Below are positions 38,400 through 47,648 of a DNA stretch of 55,829 nt, piece after piece. The first letter of the stretch is position 1. Each line of letters starts with the position of its first letter. Below the pieces are notes generated by a model. The model searched no databases, was not told the DNA's origin, and was given only the letters and a program-made list of their open reading frames with translations. The stretch is from Paramoeba atlantica (lineage: Eukaryota; Discosea): contig CDRNVI010000101.1 of assembly GCA_977017575.1 (NCBI GenBank), forward strand, positions 1-55,829, read 5' to 3'. The position numbers were made by a program, and so were the translations under genes.

Positions 38400-40095
38400 T
38401 CAATACGTTTCCTCCTCCGACCATGTCGCCTCATTTCGGCGAGCCCAGAGTATGTAAGTCCCCCTGAGGGCCATCTGTGTCATGCTTTCTCGACACTTTG
38501 TGGCCAAAATATGGTCGCCGTTAAAGATGGCATTACTATATTTGCATGACCCATTGGGGAATCCCCGGGCACCTATTTCAAAGGCTATTATGTAGGTGTC
38601 CGGGTTTTCCTGTCGCCGTGTATGTAAAAGGATGTTGTACTTCTCGGATTTTCTCCGATGAGCGTTCTCCGCATTCTCCTCCCATGGGACTGTGAGTTCG
38701 ATGAGGAACTCTGTCCCATTGTGAAGTTTAATGTAACCGTCGGGACGGAGCAGTGTATCGTGTTCCCTCAGCCAAGCTGGTGGGTTACGCTCTCCTGGTA
38801 GGTCGAAATATGAAAACTCAGTTCCCTGTGCTTCCCTAATATGTTTCGCAAATTCGGCAAGGACAAGGTTATGACGGAAAGTATATCGTCCTTGCTGAAG
38901 TGAAGTGGTGCAGGCGGAAAGGGTGTGTCTGACGGTTTGCACTCGGTCGTTGCAAATAGGGCATTTCATGTTACTGTAGGTGCTGCGGCCCCATTGAACA
39001 AGCGCTGCTCGGGAAGGGAGCGGTGTAAGAGTCATGACGGATGCTACAAAGCGGGAGATCTTCGCATTCCGGATCCCATTTATGGCAGAAGCGAATTCTT
39101 GGGCCATTTCTGGATCCGTAGGAAATTGCCACCATAGGGCTGCGATGGGCGCGCGTTGCTGCTCCTCATGTGCTTCACGAAGCCGTTGACGAGTCATTCG
39201 GGGATCATCCAGATGTTCTGTAATTAAAGTAGCGGGTCATATTTGACCTCTTTGACGTTTGTGTTGCTCTTCCTGTATGCGTATGCGAAGTGTATGTAGG
39301 ACATTTGGATCTTTGGATTTGTTCATTTGCGTCATAGATTCTCCCGTGCATTCGTACCAAAGTTTTGACAGGCTCGTAAGGTTCCAGCCTCGGCAAGAGT
39401 ACAGGACTTCAGAGCTTCCGGCACGCGCCATGTTTATCCATTTCCGTATGTGAGACGTGGCTCGCTTCTGAAGGCGTAGCACGGATCCGAATAACGATGG
39501 GTGAAATTAACGACGGGTGAATAACGAACTGAAAACGGAGACGTGAGAGAACGGCATTTTTGTACATCAAAAGCTTAGCGGGAAGGCTGTGGGCACTTTG
39601 TGTGATGTTCTCCATCCACTGTTTTAGTTTTGAGTCGAGTTTACGAAACAGCTCTTTCAGTTGTTGGGACCCCGGTGCCAAGGTCATCCCGAGGAAGGTG
39701 CTACCGACATCACATATGTGTGGTATGGTCTCTCCGTAGACTTTTATTTCCGGACGTCTTGTCATATAGCCTGGATGTTCCTCGCCTTTACGGGTGCTCA
39801 TGCACTGTATTCGACTCTTGTTCACGTTAATCTTAAGGCCTAGCTCGCCCAGCACTTTGGTAACTGCATCAAGTGCGTTTTGCATGTCTCCGTCGCTTTC
39901 AGTAAGAATAGTTAAGTTATCAGCAAAAGCCTTAAGGAAGTTGTTCAGACCGTTTGGGAGTTTCATACCGAAGTGCGGGCAGGAGAATCGGACATATCGC
40001 AAAACAATTTACATCACTATCAGGAAGACAATAGGAGAGAGGGTATCCCCTTGGAGGACACCTTTTCGTATAGAGATAGGTTGCGTAAGACCTTC
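38400..40095 (-). pseudogene. LINE copy 2, rest of RT, CCHC finger and endonuclease
   Basis: Pieces at 40002-39409 (RT motifs after the fingers, KAFADNLTIL and the thumb), 39482-39237 and 39197-38400 (CCHC finger and restriction-like endonuclease) continue the main ORF. Between them lie a TAA, a frameshift and a TGA in the same places as in copy 1. Asn instead of Asp in the FADD box would abolish polymerisation. Differences from copy 1 are a handful of substitutions in 2.6 kb. Confidence 0.85.
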
Positions 40096-43000
40096 CTAGC
40101 ACTTAATGCGCATGTGCGCATCCGTTAGGGTATTTTTGATGTAGTGGATGACCTCCGGCGGTACTTGGGCCCATTTCAGAGCGGCATGTATGATATGATG
40201 TGGGACAGACCCGAAGGCATTGCTCAGGTCGAGTTGTGCGAGGCAATATTGAGTTTTGTGTTTCTGGTAATGTCGCAGGAGTGAGCAAAGAGTTTGGGTG
40301 TGTTCCAGTGTACCGTTAATGGAAGGGAGAAAGCCTTTTTGTATTTGAGGGTCAATGACATGGTGTTCAGTCAGGTGTTGAGTCAGTCGATGTGCGATGA
40401 TCGTGTGAAAGGTTTTACCTAGAGCACTAGTAAGGGAGATCGGGCGCCAGTTTTTCGGATTTTCTTTGCTACCTGCTTTATATATCAGCCTGGTTACTGC
40501 GGTTTTCCATGATAGCGGGCACACAGAGAAAGTCATTATATCGTTGAACACAGATGCAAAGTATTCGTGTGTCGATGGGCAGTTTTTGAGTATTTTGTTA
40601 GTTATCGTGTCGGTTCCTGGAGAACTGGCGTTGCGCTTCATTGTGACAGCTGCAGTGACATCCTCACGGGAGATCGGGTTCCATTGCATTGGCTGGCTAG
40701 CTGTCGGACCTAGTAGATCTGAAGGAGGGAGACGCGAGGATTGCTCATTGGGGGTAAAACTTTCTTGAAAGTATGATTCAATGCTAGATCTGTCACAGGT
40801 GGGAAATGCGGTGTTTTCTACCTCTCTTCCGTTAGGTTTATCAATCGTTTCGGATGCCGCGGTCCACGAGTTTCTAGAGAATCTCTGTGCGGCCCATCTT
40901 TCATCTAGATCTCTGCGTTGCATTGTAGCTTCCTCCTCCCTCAGCTTGATCGCTTTGCGACATTCCTTAATTTGTGCCCGCGTTCTCTCGCGTTCCGCCC
41001 GGTTCCTCGTGTAACGTAGCGATCGTTTCATCGTTTCTAAATGGTGTTTGAGATCGGTTACGGTTCTTTCCGCCGCGAGTGGTCGGTATCTACGTCGTGC
41101 ATGTCCGGTACTGGTCCTTATCAGGAAACCTTTCGTCGGATTTGCCTCTATGGCGACTTCATGTGCTGAGACTGCTAATGCGGCACTGAGTAATTCCGCG
41201 TTTCGTACAGCTGCCTCTTTATCCGGTGTAGGGGTAAGTAGTTGAATGCATCTCTCTTTCGCTCTCGATTCGACAATCCGCCACTGTGCCTCATTTAGTC
41301 GTATCGTAACCTTACCTCCGCTTATGGCTTCGTGCTTCTGGAGAAGTTGCGTTTGCAATCTGGTTCGAGAGTAGGCTGCTTGCTCGGGGGAGGCAGGGTA
41401 CTCTGCAGCCGGAGGAGGGCTGTTCGGGTGCTGGATGGCTGCTGCATCGGTCTCTGAGTCTTCGGTGTCTCTTTGCGTAGTGTTCCTCCGGGCATACACT
41501 GGTCCGTATACTTTGCAGCACTTGTGGGCACATTCCACTTTGTTTCGACATGTGTGCTGACACGGGTGCAAACTAAGCTTCGTAGGTGCCCTACTGATAG
41601 TTTGGATGCGGTGAGGGGATACTTCTCGGCACGGGTTCTTTTCATAGTGTACGTCTGAGGGATCTTCATCCCGCTTATGTAGTGTAATATGCAGATGTTG
41701 AAGGAGGGGCACATCCCGTCCGGCAAGAACCTTGAGGATTGCGCGGCCGAGTGCTCCCGCGGAGCTGTATGACTCACCAAGTTTGAAGGTATCATCTTTG
41801 TAGAGGGAAGTCCAGCTGGCGTGCCGTCGGTGTTCTTGCGCGTGCGCTTGTTTTACAACCCTTATATAGTCACATCCCTGGTGATCCATGAGTTCGTCCA
41901 GTGAGGCTGGCTGAACAATTAGGTCGTGGGAGCTTCCGTTCCCTGAAAGCATTTTACTGAGTGCCGCTTGCGCTGCTTGATGAGAAGCAATTCTGGCCAA
42001 ATGAAGATTTTGTTTGTGTTGAAGCGATGCACTCAGTCCAGTAGGTGTTGTGGCGGCGTCATCTAGGTTTCCCGAGTGTTGGTTGTTGAACACCCAGGTG
42101 GGAACTTCATCCGTGCTTTCTTCCAGTAGGATGTGATGGTCTACGGAGACGCTAGGTACCGGTAGTGGGGAAGGGAGGCGAGCGAGCACCTCGGGATACA
42201 GAGATTCTGTATTTTGGTTTTCGTATCCAGGGATCTCGTCGTTTTTAGTGGCACTGCATGAGGTAGCTATCGCGGCGTCGTTTTTGCTGTCGCAGTTTGG
42301 TTGCTCGGGAGCGCGATTTTCAAGGTGCAATAGTGGATTCGTACAATTGGGTTCATCATTCTCTGCTTGTACATTATGCGCGCTTGGAGCTTTGGGGGTA
42401 AGGAAGTCTATGTACCAGAGAAAGATGCGTAGTGGTAATTTTACAAGTTCCAAAATGATGGTCGATGTTGATGTCTTCTTGGTCTTCCCAAGTAGCAACC
42501 AAAGTTCATCGTATTTCCGTGAGACAGGCGTTTTGAAGTTGGAGAGGGTTAGATAGATCTGGTTGATTGCCACTGGAACTAGAGGTATGCTGCTTCGCAA
42601 AAGACTGAGCGCATACCATGTGAGTGCGAATATTAAGTGGACAAGTGTGCAGAATAGTTCCATGAGGTACTTCACGTTATGAAATAGTATTGCAACCTTG
42701 AGGGTCTGCTCCGTGTAGGGGTTGCTCATTTGATCTGGAGTAGTGTGTACTAAGTGGCGTTTGCAGCAGGCATGCTTGCATGTGTTTTTGTTTAGACATT
42801 TAAGTTTACATGGCTTCGTTTGAGGTGGTTCTGTAGAGTTTCGGCAATATGCAGGTTGGGTTACGAAGTAGGGTATTTTCATGAATATTGTCGCCAGTAA
42901 TGCTTCGACGATGCAATATACTCTCCCGAAGAATCTCGGTGGGGTGCTTATATTCGTCAAGTTCGGTGCTGTAGGAATATCGATTTTGTTTATGCGAGGC

Positions 43001-43275
43001 TGTTGCCTCTTACAACACGGGTGAAGACATGTTCGTTTGTTGAGGCACCTGTGTTTACATGGTGTTCCGTGGGTCATGGGGGTTTGCGGTACCATATTTG
43101 CAGTCACTAGTTCGGTTGGCGTGACGCATGATGGTCGTTCGGAGGGGGCACCATTCTCGTCGACGGGACGTCCATGGTCTAAGAGATCAACGGTTGACAT
43201 ATCAACGCCGCGTGGTCCTCCTGTAAGGTCCTGCGGCGCATCAGCATGAGTGCAATGTGAAGGGGGTCGCGTCAT
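40096..43275 (-). CDS. LINE copy 2 ORF, N-terminal domain and RT first half
   Basis: 1059 codons from ATG to the internal TAG. Three Cys-rich units with the exact spacing C-x3-C-x5-C-x3-C-C: CKHRCLNKRTCLHPCC (residues 73-88), CKLKCLNKNTCKHACC (156-171) and CQHTCRNKVECAHKCC (572-587). These probably bind zinc and nucleic acid; the motif resembles one I recall from Mer3/HFM1 helicases, which is not verified. Hydrophobic stretches lie at ~190-240. A coiled, Arg/Glu-rich segment (REEEATMQRRDLDERWAAQR) precedes the RT, whose first motifs run from ~residue 890 (NPISREDVTAAVTMKRNASS) to DLSNAFGSVPHHI. The rest is downstream of the stop. Confidence 0.75.
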   Translation of the reverse strand: MTRPPSHCTHADAPQDLTGGPRGVDMSTVDLLDHGRPVDENGAPSERPSCVTPTELVTANMVPQTPMTHGTPCKHRCLNKRTCLHPCCKRQQPRINKIDIPTAPNLTNISTPPRFFGRVYCIVEALLATIFMKIPYFVTQPAYCRNSTEPPQTKPCKLKCLNKNTCKHACCKRHLVHTTPDQMSNPYTEQTLKVAILFHNVKYLMELFCTLVHLIFALTWYALSLLRSSIPLVPVAINQIYLTLSNFKTPVSRKYDELWLLLGKTKKTSTSTIILELVKLPLRIFLWYIDFLTPKAPSAHNVQAENDEPNCTNPLLHLENRAPEQPNCDSKNDAAIATSCSATKNDEIPGYENQNTESLYPEVLARLPSPLPVPSVSVDHHILLEESTDEVPTWVFNNQHSGNLDDAATTPTGLSASLQHKQNLHLARIASHQAAQAALSKMLSGNGSSHDLIVQPASLDELMDHQGCDYIRVVKQAHAQEHRRHASWTSLYKDDTFKLGESYSSAGALGRAILKVLAGRDVPLLQHLHITLHKRDEDPSDVHYEKNPCREVSPHRIQTISRAPTKLSLHPCQHTCRNKVECAHKCCKVYGPVYARRNTTQRDTEDSETDAAAIQHPNSPPPAAEYPASPEQAAYSRTRLQTQLLQKHEAISGGKVTIRLNEAQWRIVESRAKERCIQLLTPTPDKEAAVRNAELLSAALAVSAHEVAIEANPTKGFLIRTSTGHARRRYRPLAAERTVTDLKHHLETMKRSLRYTRNRAERERTRAQIKECRKAIKLREEEATMQRRDLDERWAAQRFSRNSWTAASETIDKPNGREVENTAFPTCDRSSIESYFQESFTPNEQSSRLPPSDLLGPTASQPMQWNPISREDVTAAVTMKRNASSPGTDTITNKILKNCPSTHEYFASVFNDIMTFSVCPLSWKTAVTRLIYKAGSKENPKNWRPISLTSALGKTFHTIIAHRLTQHLTEHHVIDPQIQKGFLPSINGTLEHTQTLCSLLRHYQKHKTQYCLAQLDLSNAFGSVPHHIIHAALKWAQVPPEVIHYIKNTLTDAHMRIKC

Positions 43276-43483
43276 GGTAACGATAAAGATAAGAGAAAAA
43301 AAAACAAGGTACAGAAACTGTATTTTTATCGTTCAAATTACACGTGTTTCATAAGTGATTTGTTGCGTCCAGAAGATGCGCCTCTGGCGGCGAAGTGTTT
43401 TCGGCATAAAATGGGTTAGAAAGAGTTAAATGGTATTTTATTCATAGTTTGATGCGCTAGAATGACAAAAAATGATAAAAATC

Positions 43484-43531
<48 letters not shown>

Positions 43532-44008
43532 AGAATTTGTGGTTAAGAATTTCAGTAATTTATTCTCAAGTCGTCATATCAGCTTCAGGGGCGGCAACAA
43601 TGGTGCCAGTAGTCTTAAAATTTCGAGATCTGTTGAATGCCGTAGGAATTAGGTCAAAAGCTCGCACGATACAAATTTTAGACCCCCCCACCTTTTTCGT
43701 GACCCCCCCTGTATAGTGGCGATGCCGCATTTTATGCATACCCCCCTACTATTCGCAATAAAAAAAGTTAAGAACACGATCCTACGAATATTGAGACGGA
43801 TAGGTTCGCGTAATAAATACGTTTCAAGACTCTTCTTGAATCCACGACGGAGGAATGTTCCACCATGCTCGAGTAGGCATGTGACTGCGGGCTATTGTTC
43901 CATTAAGCCCAGGATTCCCTGTTATGTCGAATCCAGCAACAGGCTTTGCAAGATTCGAGTGCACCAGACAGGAAAGATCCACAAATCCGGTGAATTGACA
44001 ATTGGATA

Positions 44009-44582
44009 GTGTTTTATCATGCACTTATAGTGCAGAGATTTACTCACCATGTCCTTATCCCGCATACGCCGGGTGGATCATGTGAGGTTTCGTCCTCGCC
44101 GGAGGTGTGCGGGTGCGGAGAGCTGGCGTCCCAGGTGCAGAGAGCTCGGTTGTCATGTGCAGGTGCAGAGAGCCGGATGCGTAATCCCCATATTACAGTT
44201 TCGGGGGCAATCCGGGTGCAGAGAGCTGCGACAGAGCCGAGGTGCGGAGAGCTGGGCGACCGCCAGGTGCAGAGAACCGAGTCTCGTCGGCGGAGGACAC
44301 GTCTAGTGGTCCTCAAGGGAGGCCACCGTGACGCATGGCCCTCTCGGAGAGGAAAAAGACAAGTCGAAAAAAGCCGAGAGGGGGAAGCACACTCACTCCA
44401 GGGGAGTGAGTCGGGGAGGGGTGAAGTGGTGAAAGCGCGTCCCCTGCTTCAGCGACAAGAGGGACAGTTCCGACCTTAGTGCCGGCCGGCAACGGGCATG
44501 AAAATACAGTAAGAGTATGCCCGTTGCCGGGGAAAGAAAGGATGAACTAAGGAAAAAGTACCAACAAGGTACAGAAACTGTA
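44009..44582 (-). mobile_element. 574-bp structured non-autonomous element, copy B
   Basis: Same as 37679-38252, carried in the tandem duplication and so not an independent insertion. Sequence, hairpins and flanks are preserved. Confidence 0.6.
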
Positions 44583-44644
44583 TCTTTAACACATCAATGT
44601 TGGGAGGTAAATGAGCAAAGTCCAGCTCGCCTGTGAATAAATTG

Positions 44645-45051
44645 TATTTATTTTTTCATACTTTCCAGTAGAGTAAGTCGGGGGTATGACCCGCATTCAA
44701 CGGGATTGCCCCCTTTTTAGAAGACAATGTCAATACGTTTCCTCCTCCGACCATGTCGCCTCATTTCGGCGAGCCCAGAGTATGTAAGTCCCCCTGAGGG
44801 CCATCTGTGTCATGCTTTCTCGACACTTTGTGGCCAAAATATGGTCGCCGTTAAAGATGGCATTACTATATTTGCATGACCCATTGGGGAATCCCCGGGC
44901 ACCTATTTCAAAGGCTATTATGTAGGTGTCCGGGTTTTCCTGTCGCCGTGTATGTAAAAGGATGTTGTACTTCTCGGATTTTCTCCGATGAGCGTTCTCC
45001 GCATTCTCCTCCCATGGGACTGTGAGTTCGATGAGGAACTCTGTCCCATTG
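44645..45051 (-). mobile_element. LINE copy 3, 3' fragment
   Basis: The last ~400 bp of the LINE (endonuclease ELTVPWEENAENAHRRKSE to the 3' tail TGAAAAAATAAATAC). At its 5' end the LINE stops after CTGTCCCATTG, and 16 bp of filler (GGTAGAACTCTGTCCT, a partial echo of the adjoining GGAACTCTGTCCC) join it to the LRR gene at 45067. Confidence 0.75.
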
Positions 45052-45475
45052 GGTAGAACTCTGTCCTGGGGGGTAGATGGGTCAAGTCCAGCTCCCCTGT
45101 AAATAAATTGTTTTGAACCCACAAGTTCAGTAAAAGTTCAGGCAAGGTTGCGAAGTCAACATCGCCACCCAACTGATTCGTCATCACCCGGGCTCGTTGC
45201 ATCGTACGCGGCAAATGCAGCCAACGTAATGACCCTTTCAGCGCACGTGAATACCATCTTACTTCGCTTATACTTTTAGATTCGTCACATTCCACACCGT
45301 TCCACTCGCAGGCAGGCGTATGCGTATCCCACGAGGGGTGCGGGTTCCTAACATCACGGACAAATTTAGCAAGTTCGTATTCCTGCGGCAGAGCAACGCC
45401 CTTTACCTTACCTGGGCGCGCTGCTGGGGGTGTAGCGTCGGCTGCCTCACACAATAGGAGCGAAGAACGTGGCAT

Positions 45476-46004
45476 AATATTCTCCGGAATGAACTCGGTT
45501 GATTAAAGCTACATGTATGTAGTTCTAGAAATAAAGAATTTGCAATTGTAGTTTTATCAATTGTTTTCCATACATAATAAAGCATATTCCAGGATAGTAT
45601 ACCTTGTAGGTATATTAAATGGGTACGGTATACTAAATGTTGTCTAAAAAGCCAAAAAAACGCGGCGCTTCGTGGCGCATTCCTTATCTGTAGTTGCTAG
45701 AAAAATGGTGGCTTGGCCTTCAAATAAGATTTCTTGGGTTGCGCTTGCTAGAAAAGTTGCTCTGTCGCTTCTAAAAATGGGACGTCTACCGCTTATGTTG
45801 TGTTGAAGGGGGTAGGTTTGCAAAATGGCCTTGGGTAGTAGGTCCCGAAATTATTAATGATCTTTTTGCGATTTTTCTTTTTTAGGCTCTTCGTTAAACG
45901 CGGAGGTAGTTTTCAACGCGAAGCGCGACGCATGAGTGACTTCTAAGTTGAAAACAACTACCGCGTTTAACGAAGAGTCTAAAAAAGAAAAATTGTCATT
46001 AATA
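45476..46004. other. Intergenic with the second short foldback element
   Basis: Includes GCGGCGCTTCGTGGCGC (45663), similar to the GC hairpins of the G-run elements, and the foldback listed separately. No gene. Confidence 0.35.
45871..45992. mobile_element. Short foldback element, copy 2
   Basis: Arms ATTTTTCTTTTTTAGGCTCT, TCGTTAAACGCGGAGGTAG and TTTTCAAC, loop GCGAAGCGCGACGCATGAGT, then the inverted arm GTTGAAAACAACTACCGCGT to TCTAAAAAAGAAAAAT. Arms (~45 bp) and loop match 3089-3192. Confidence 0.75.
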
Positions 46005-46622
46005 CTACAAATTCATGTATACTTCACGGCGCTGCTCTCCGTTCGACGTTGTAATCTGTGTGTACTGGAAATCATAACTTAAGTAGGCGCAGTATAAAGC
46101 TACGTCGAAAACCCCATGAAGGTTTCCATTCATTTCTAACGAAAGAACCCGAAGAGTTGAAGGAAGTGAGCTCAAATCTACGGTCCCGCTAAAAAACATT
46201 CGATTACTTAGCAATTGCCTTAACATAGGCGGTAGGCAAAGAAGATTGGGTGTACCAGTGAAATCATTTCCAGCTATCAAAATATGCGTCATGTTCGGAG
46301 GAAACTCTTCAAAAGGAACTTCACCTCGTAAGCCTCACTGCTGTATGTTGAGAAAAACTAAGCTTGCTGGGAGGTATTTCCAAAACTAGTACTCCACGCA
46401 GCTCCCGGAGACGCCAATCAATTTTATCAACTTGTTTCTTCTCATTGCATGCAACGCCGACCCATTCACACGCAGGTGCTTTTTATCTGCGTTTTCAACA
46501 AGTCTCTCTAAATTATATTCGTCTGGTAAAGAAATAGAAATGATTTTTGCTGCACGGCGATTGCTTGCAGATTGAGTGTCTGTCGTACGCAGCGCGCAGG
46601 CAAACGCAACGAAGATGAACAT
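46005..46622 (-). pseudogene. LRR-family pseudogene with signal-peptide-like start
   Basis: Start MFIFVAFACALRTTDTQSAS (signal-peptide-like), then the block NRRAAKIISISLPDEYNLER. A frameshift near 46480 separates this from APACEWVGVACNEKKQVDKI and LRELRGVLVLEIPPSKLSF in another frame. The downstream part (46292-46005) has LRR units: LCLPPMLRQLLSNRMFFSG and LPSTLRVLSLEMN. A second break lies near 46330. A former member with a secreted N-terminus like the 7.3-kb gene. Confidence 0.7.
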
Positions 46623-46787
46623 TAAAAGTAGAAAGACAAAAACACACTGAGCTAAAATTATTTTATTCTTTTTTCGAACATAGCTTTATACAACAGTAAA
46701 GTCGGCACCTTAACGCTCAGTAAATGCTGAAGAACTTAAAATGAGTGCATAATAAGGGTTGCGGAGAGTTTTCGCGGGAGATATCTT

Positions 46788-47648
46788 TTAAGAACGAACG
46801 TGCCCAATGTAAGGAGTACGCACTTTGGGATTGCAGCTTCTCTCCCGGATCCTGCGCAACGCTCCTCCATACCACATAATTTGTAGGGCAATGAGCCCAT
46901 TTAATACGCAGCTGAGTGCATGCTGGGTAGCAAGAACCACTTTTCCTTGATCGAGTGCCACACGGACCAGAGTGGTAAGAACACGCACCGCAGACCCCGC
47001 AGACGAAAGAAAGAACGTTGTAAAACTTAACACCCCGGTGGTATGTCGGGAATAATTGACAATGAGCTGTGGAATCCGCGAACACAGCGAGGCGGCGGTT
47101 TGTATAGCGAATAAGAAACAGGAGTAGTGAGTAAAAGGCAAAATACGACCCGGGATCACAACAATCCCGGTCAGAGAGATGAGAAGCGCAGACCAAACAA
47201 GCGCCGGATTCCGGGAGTGATCTGCTACGAAATGTTTTGGCACTGTACTCAAACGCGTACCTTGTAGGAATCGCGGCAATGAAGATATTGATTTCTGAGT
47301 ATTTTTCGTGGTTATGCGTTGCCTTGTACTTTTGGCTGTTGTCTTTTCCGCTACCGATGGGGTTCGATACCAGAAATAGAGATAAAGGATTACTGTGTTT
47401 TGTGTGAGTAAAATAAGTGCCTCACCAAAATCCCAGAAAGATAATTTGTTTAAAAGCGCAGTCTGAGCTACTGCGAGAAGTGACAGAATATCAAGCATCA
47501 CCATGGCCAAGCTGAGATTCTGAACACTTCTTAATTTGATGATTCGAAACAATTGTGGAAATTTCACGGCGGCGGAGCCTAGAACAATAAAAACGCTTAC
47601 ATAATAGGAGACGAGGTCCATCGTTTCTACATTAACGTGCATATTCAT
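46788..47648 (-). CDS. MPDU1: MPDU1-like PQ-loop membrane protein
   Basis: A 286-aa membrane protein of the PQ-loop (MtN3/saliva-like) superfamily. PQ-loop 1: GSAAVKFPQLFRIIKLRSVQ (residues ~24-43), with the next helix LSLAMVMLDILSLL and FGEALILLTQNTVILYLYFW, a close match in layout to animal MPDU1. PQ-loop 2: RIPQLIVNYSRHTTGVLSFT, then FFLSSAGSAVRVLTTL and LNGLIALQIMWYGG. About seven transmembrane segments. MPDU1 in animals is needed for use of dolichol-phosphate-mannose and -glucose in the ER, so a role in N-glycan or GPI assembly is likely. The middle (~105-150: TTAKSTRQRITTKNTQKS) is a hydrophilic insertion. Two Met at residues 1 and 3; the start choice matters little. Confidence 0.85.
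   Translation of the reverse strand: MNMHVNVETMDLVSYYVSVFIVLGSAAVKFPQLFRIIKLRSVQNLSLAMVMLDILSLLAVAQTALLNKLSFWDFGEALILLTQNTVILYLYFWYRTPSVAEKTTAKSTRQRITTKNTQKSISSLPRFLQGTRLSTVPKHFVADHSRNPALVWSALLISLTGIVVIPGRILPFTHYSCFLFAIQTAASLCSRIPQLIVNYSRHTTGVLSFTTFFLSSAGSAVRVLTTLVRVALDQGKVVLATQHALSCVLNGLIALQIMWYGGALRRIRERSCNPKVRTPYIGHVRS

Larger units (their letters stand above)
38315..43322 (-). mobile_element. LINE copy 2, near full length
   Basis: A ~5-kb non-LTR retrotransposon in an LRR gene, minus strand. The 5' end is TACAGTTTCTGTACCTTGTT plus a T-rich stretch and ATG at 43275. The ORF starts there, breaks at a TAG after DAHMRIKC (40096) and continues in downstream segments (to 38400) with the same three further breaks as copy 1. 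The 3' tail is TGAAAAAATAAAAAC. The left flank has the LRR gene; the right flank (43335 on) is not the continuation of that gene but a second copy of sequence from 37036 on, so a rearrangement occurred at this 5' border. Confidence 0.85.
43335..45051. repeat. Tandem copy of 37036-38720
   Basis: Starting at CAAATTACACGTGTTTCATA the sequence repeats 37036 onward almost without change: part of the Tc1 remnant, the LRR C-terminal fragment, the 574-bp element and the LINE 3' end. One large difference: a 6-T run (37194-37199) is 43 T long here (43487-43529). The LINE part stops at 45051, where LINE copy 2 continues for 4.6 kb more. Either a recent segmental duplication or an assembly effect. Confidence 0.85.
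43824..45475 (-). pseudogene. LRR pseudogene of two origins, split by insertions
   Basis: The N-terminal half (45475-45067) starts MPRSSLLLCEAADATPPAAR and has the block GKVKGVALPQEYELAKFVRD, the cap ACEWNGVEC, and units LPRTMQRARVMTNQLGG and LPELLLNLWVQNNLFTG. It is nearly identical to the intact 31.3-kb gene. The C-terminal part (44627-44583 and 44008-43824) has the diverged sequence of the 37.5-kb copy. About 45 bp of LRR coding (around CCTGTAAATAAATTG) are present on both sides of LINE copy 3, differing at several bases, so the two halves come from different paralogs. Not functional. Confidence 0.75.

Noticed and set aside
44583-45110. Target-site duplication of ~45 bp around LINE copy 3
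   Set aside because: The two flanking segments differ at several positions and match different paralogs, so they are not products of one insertion.
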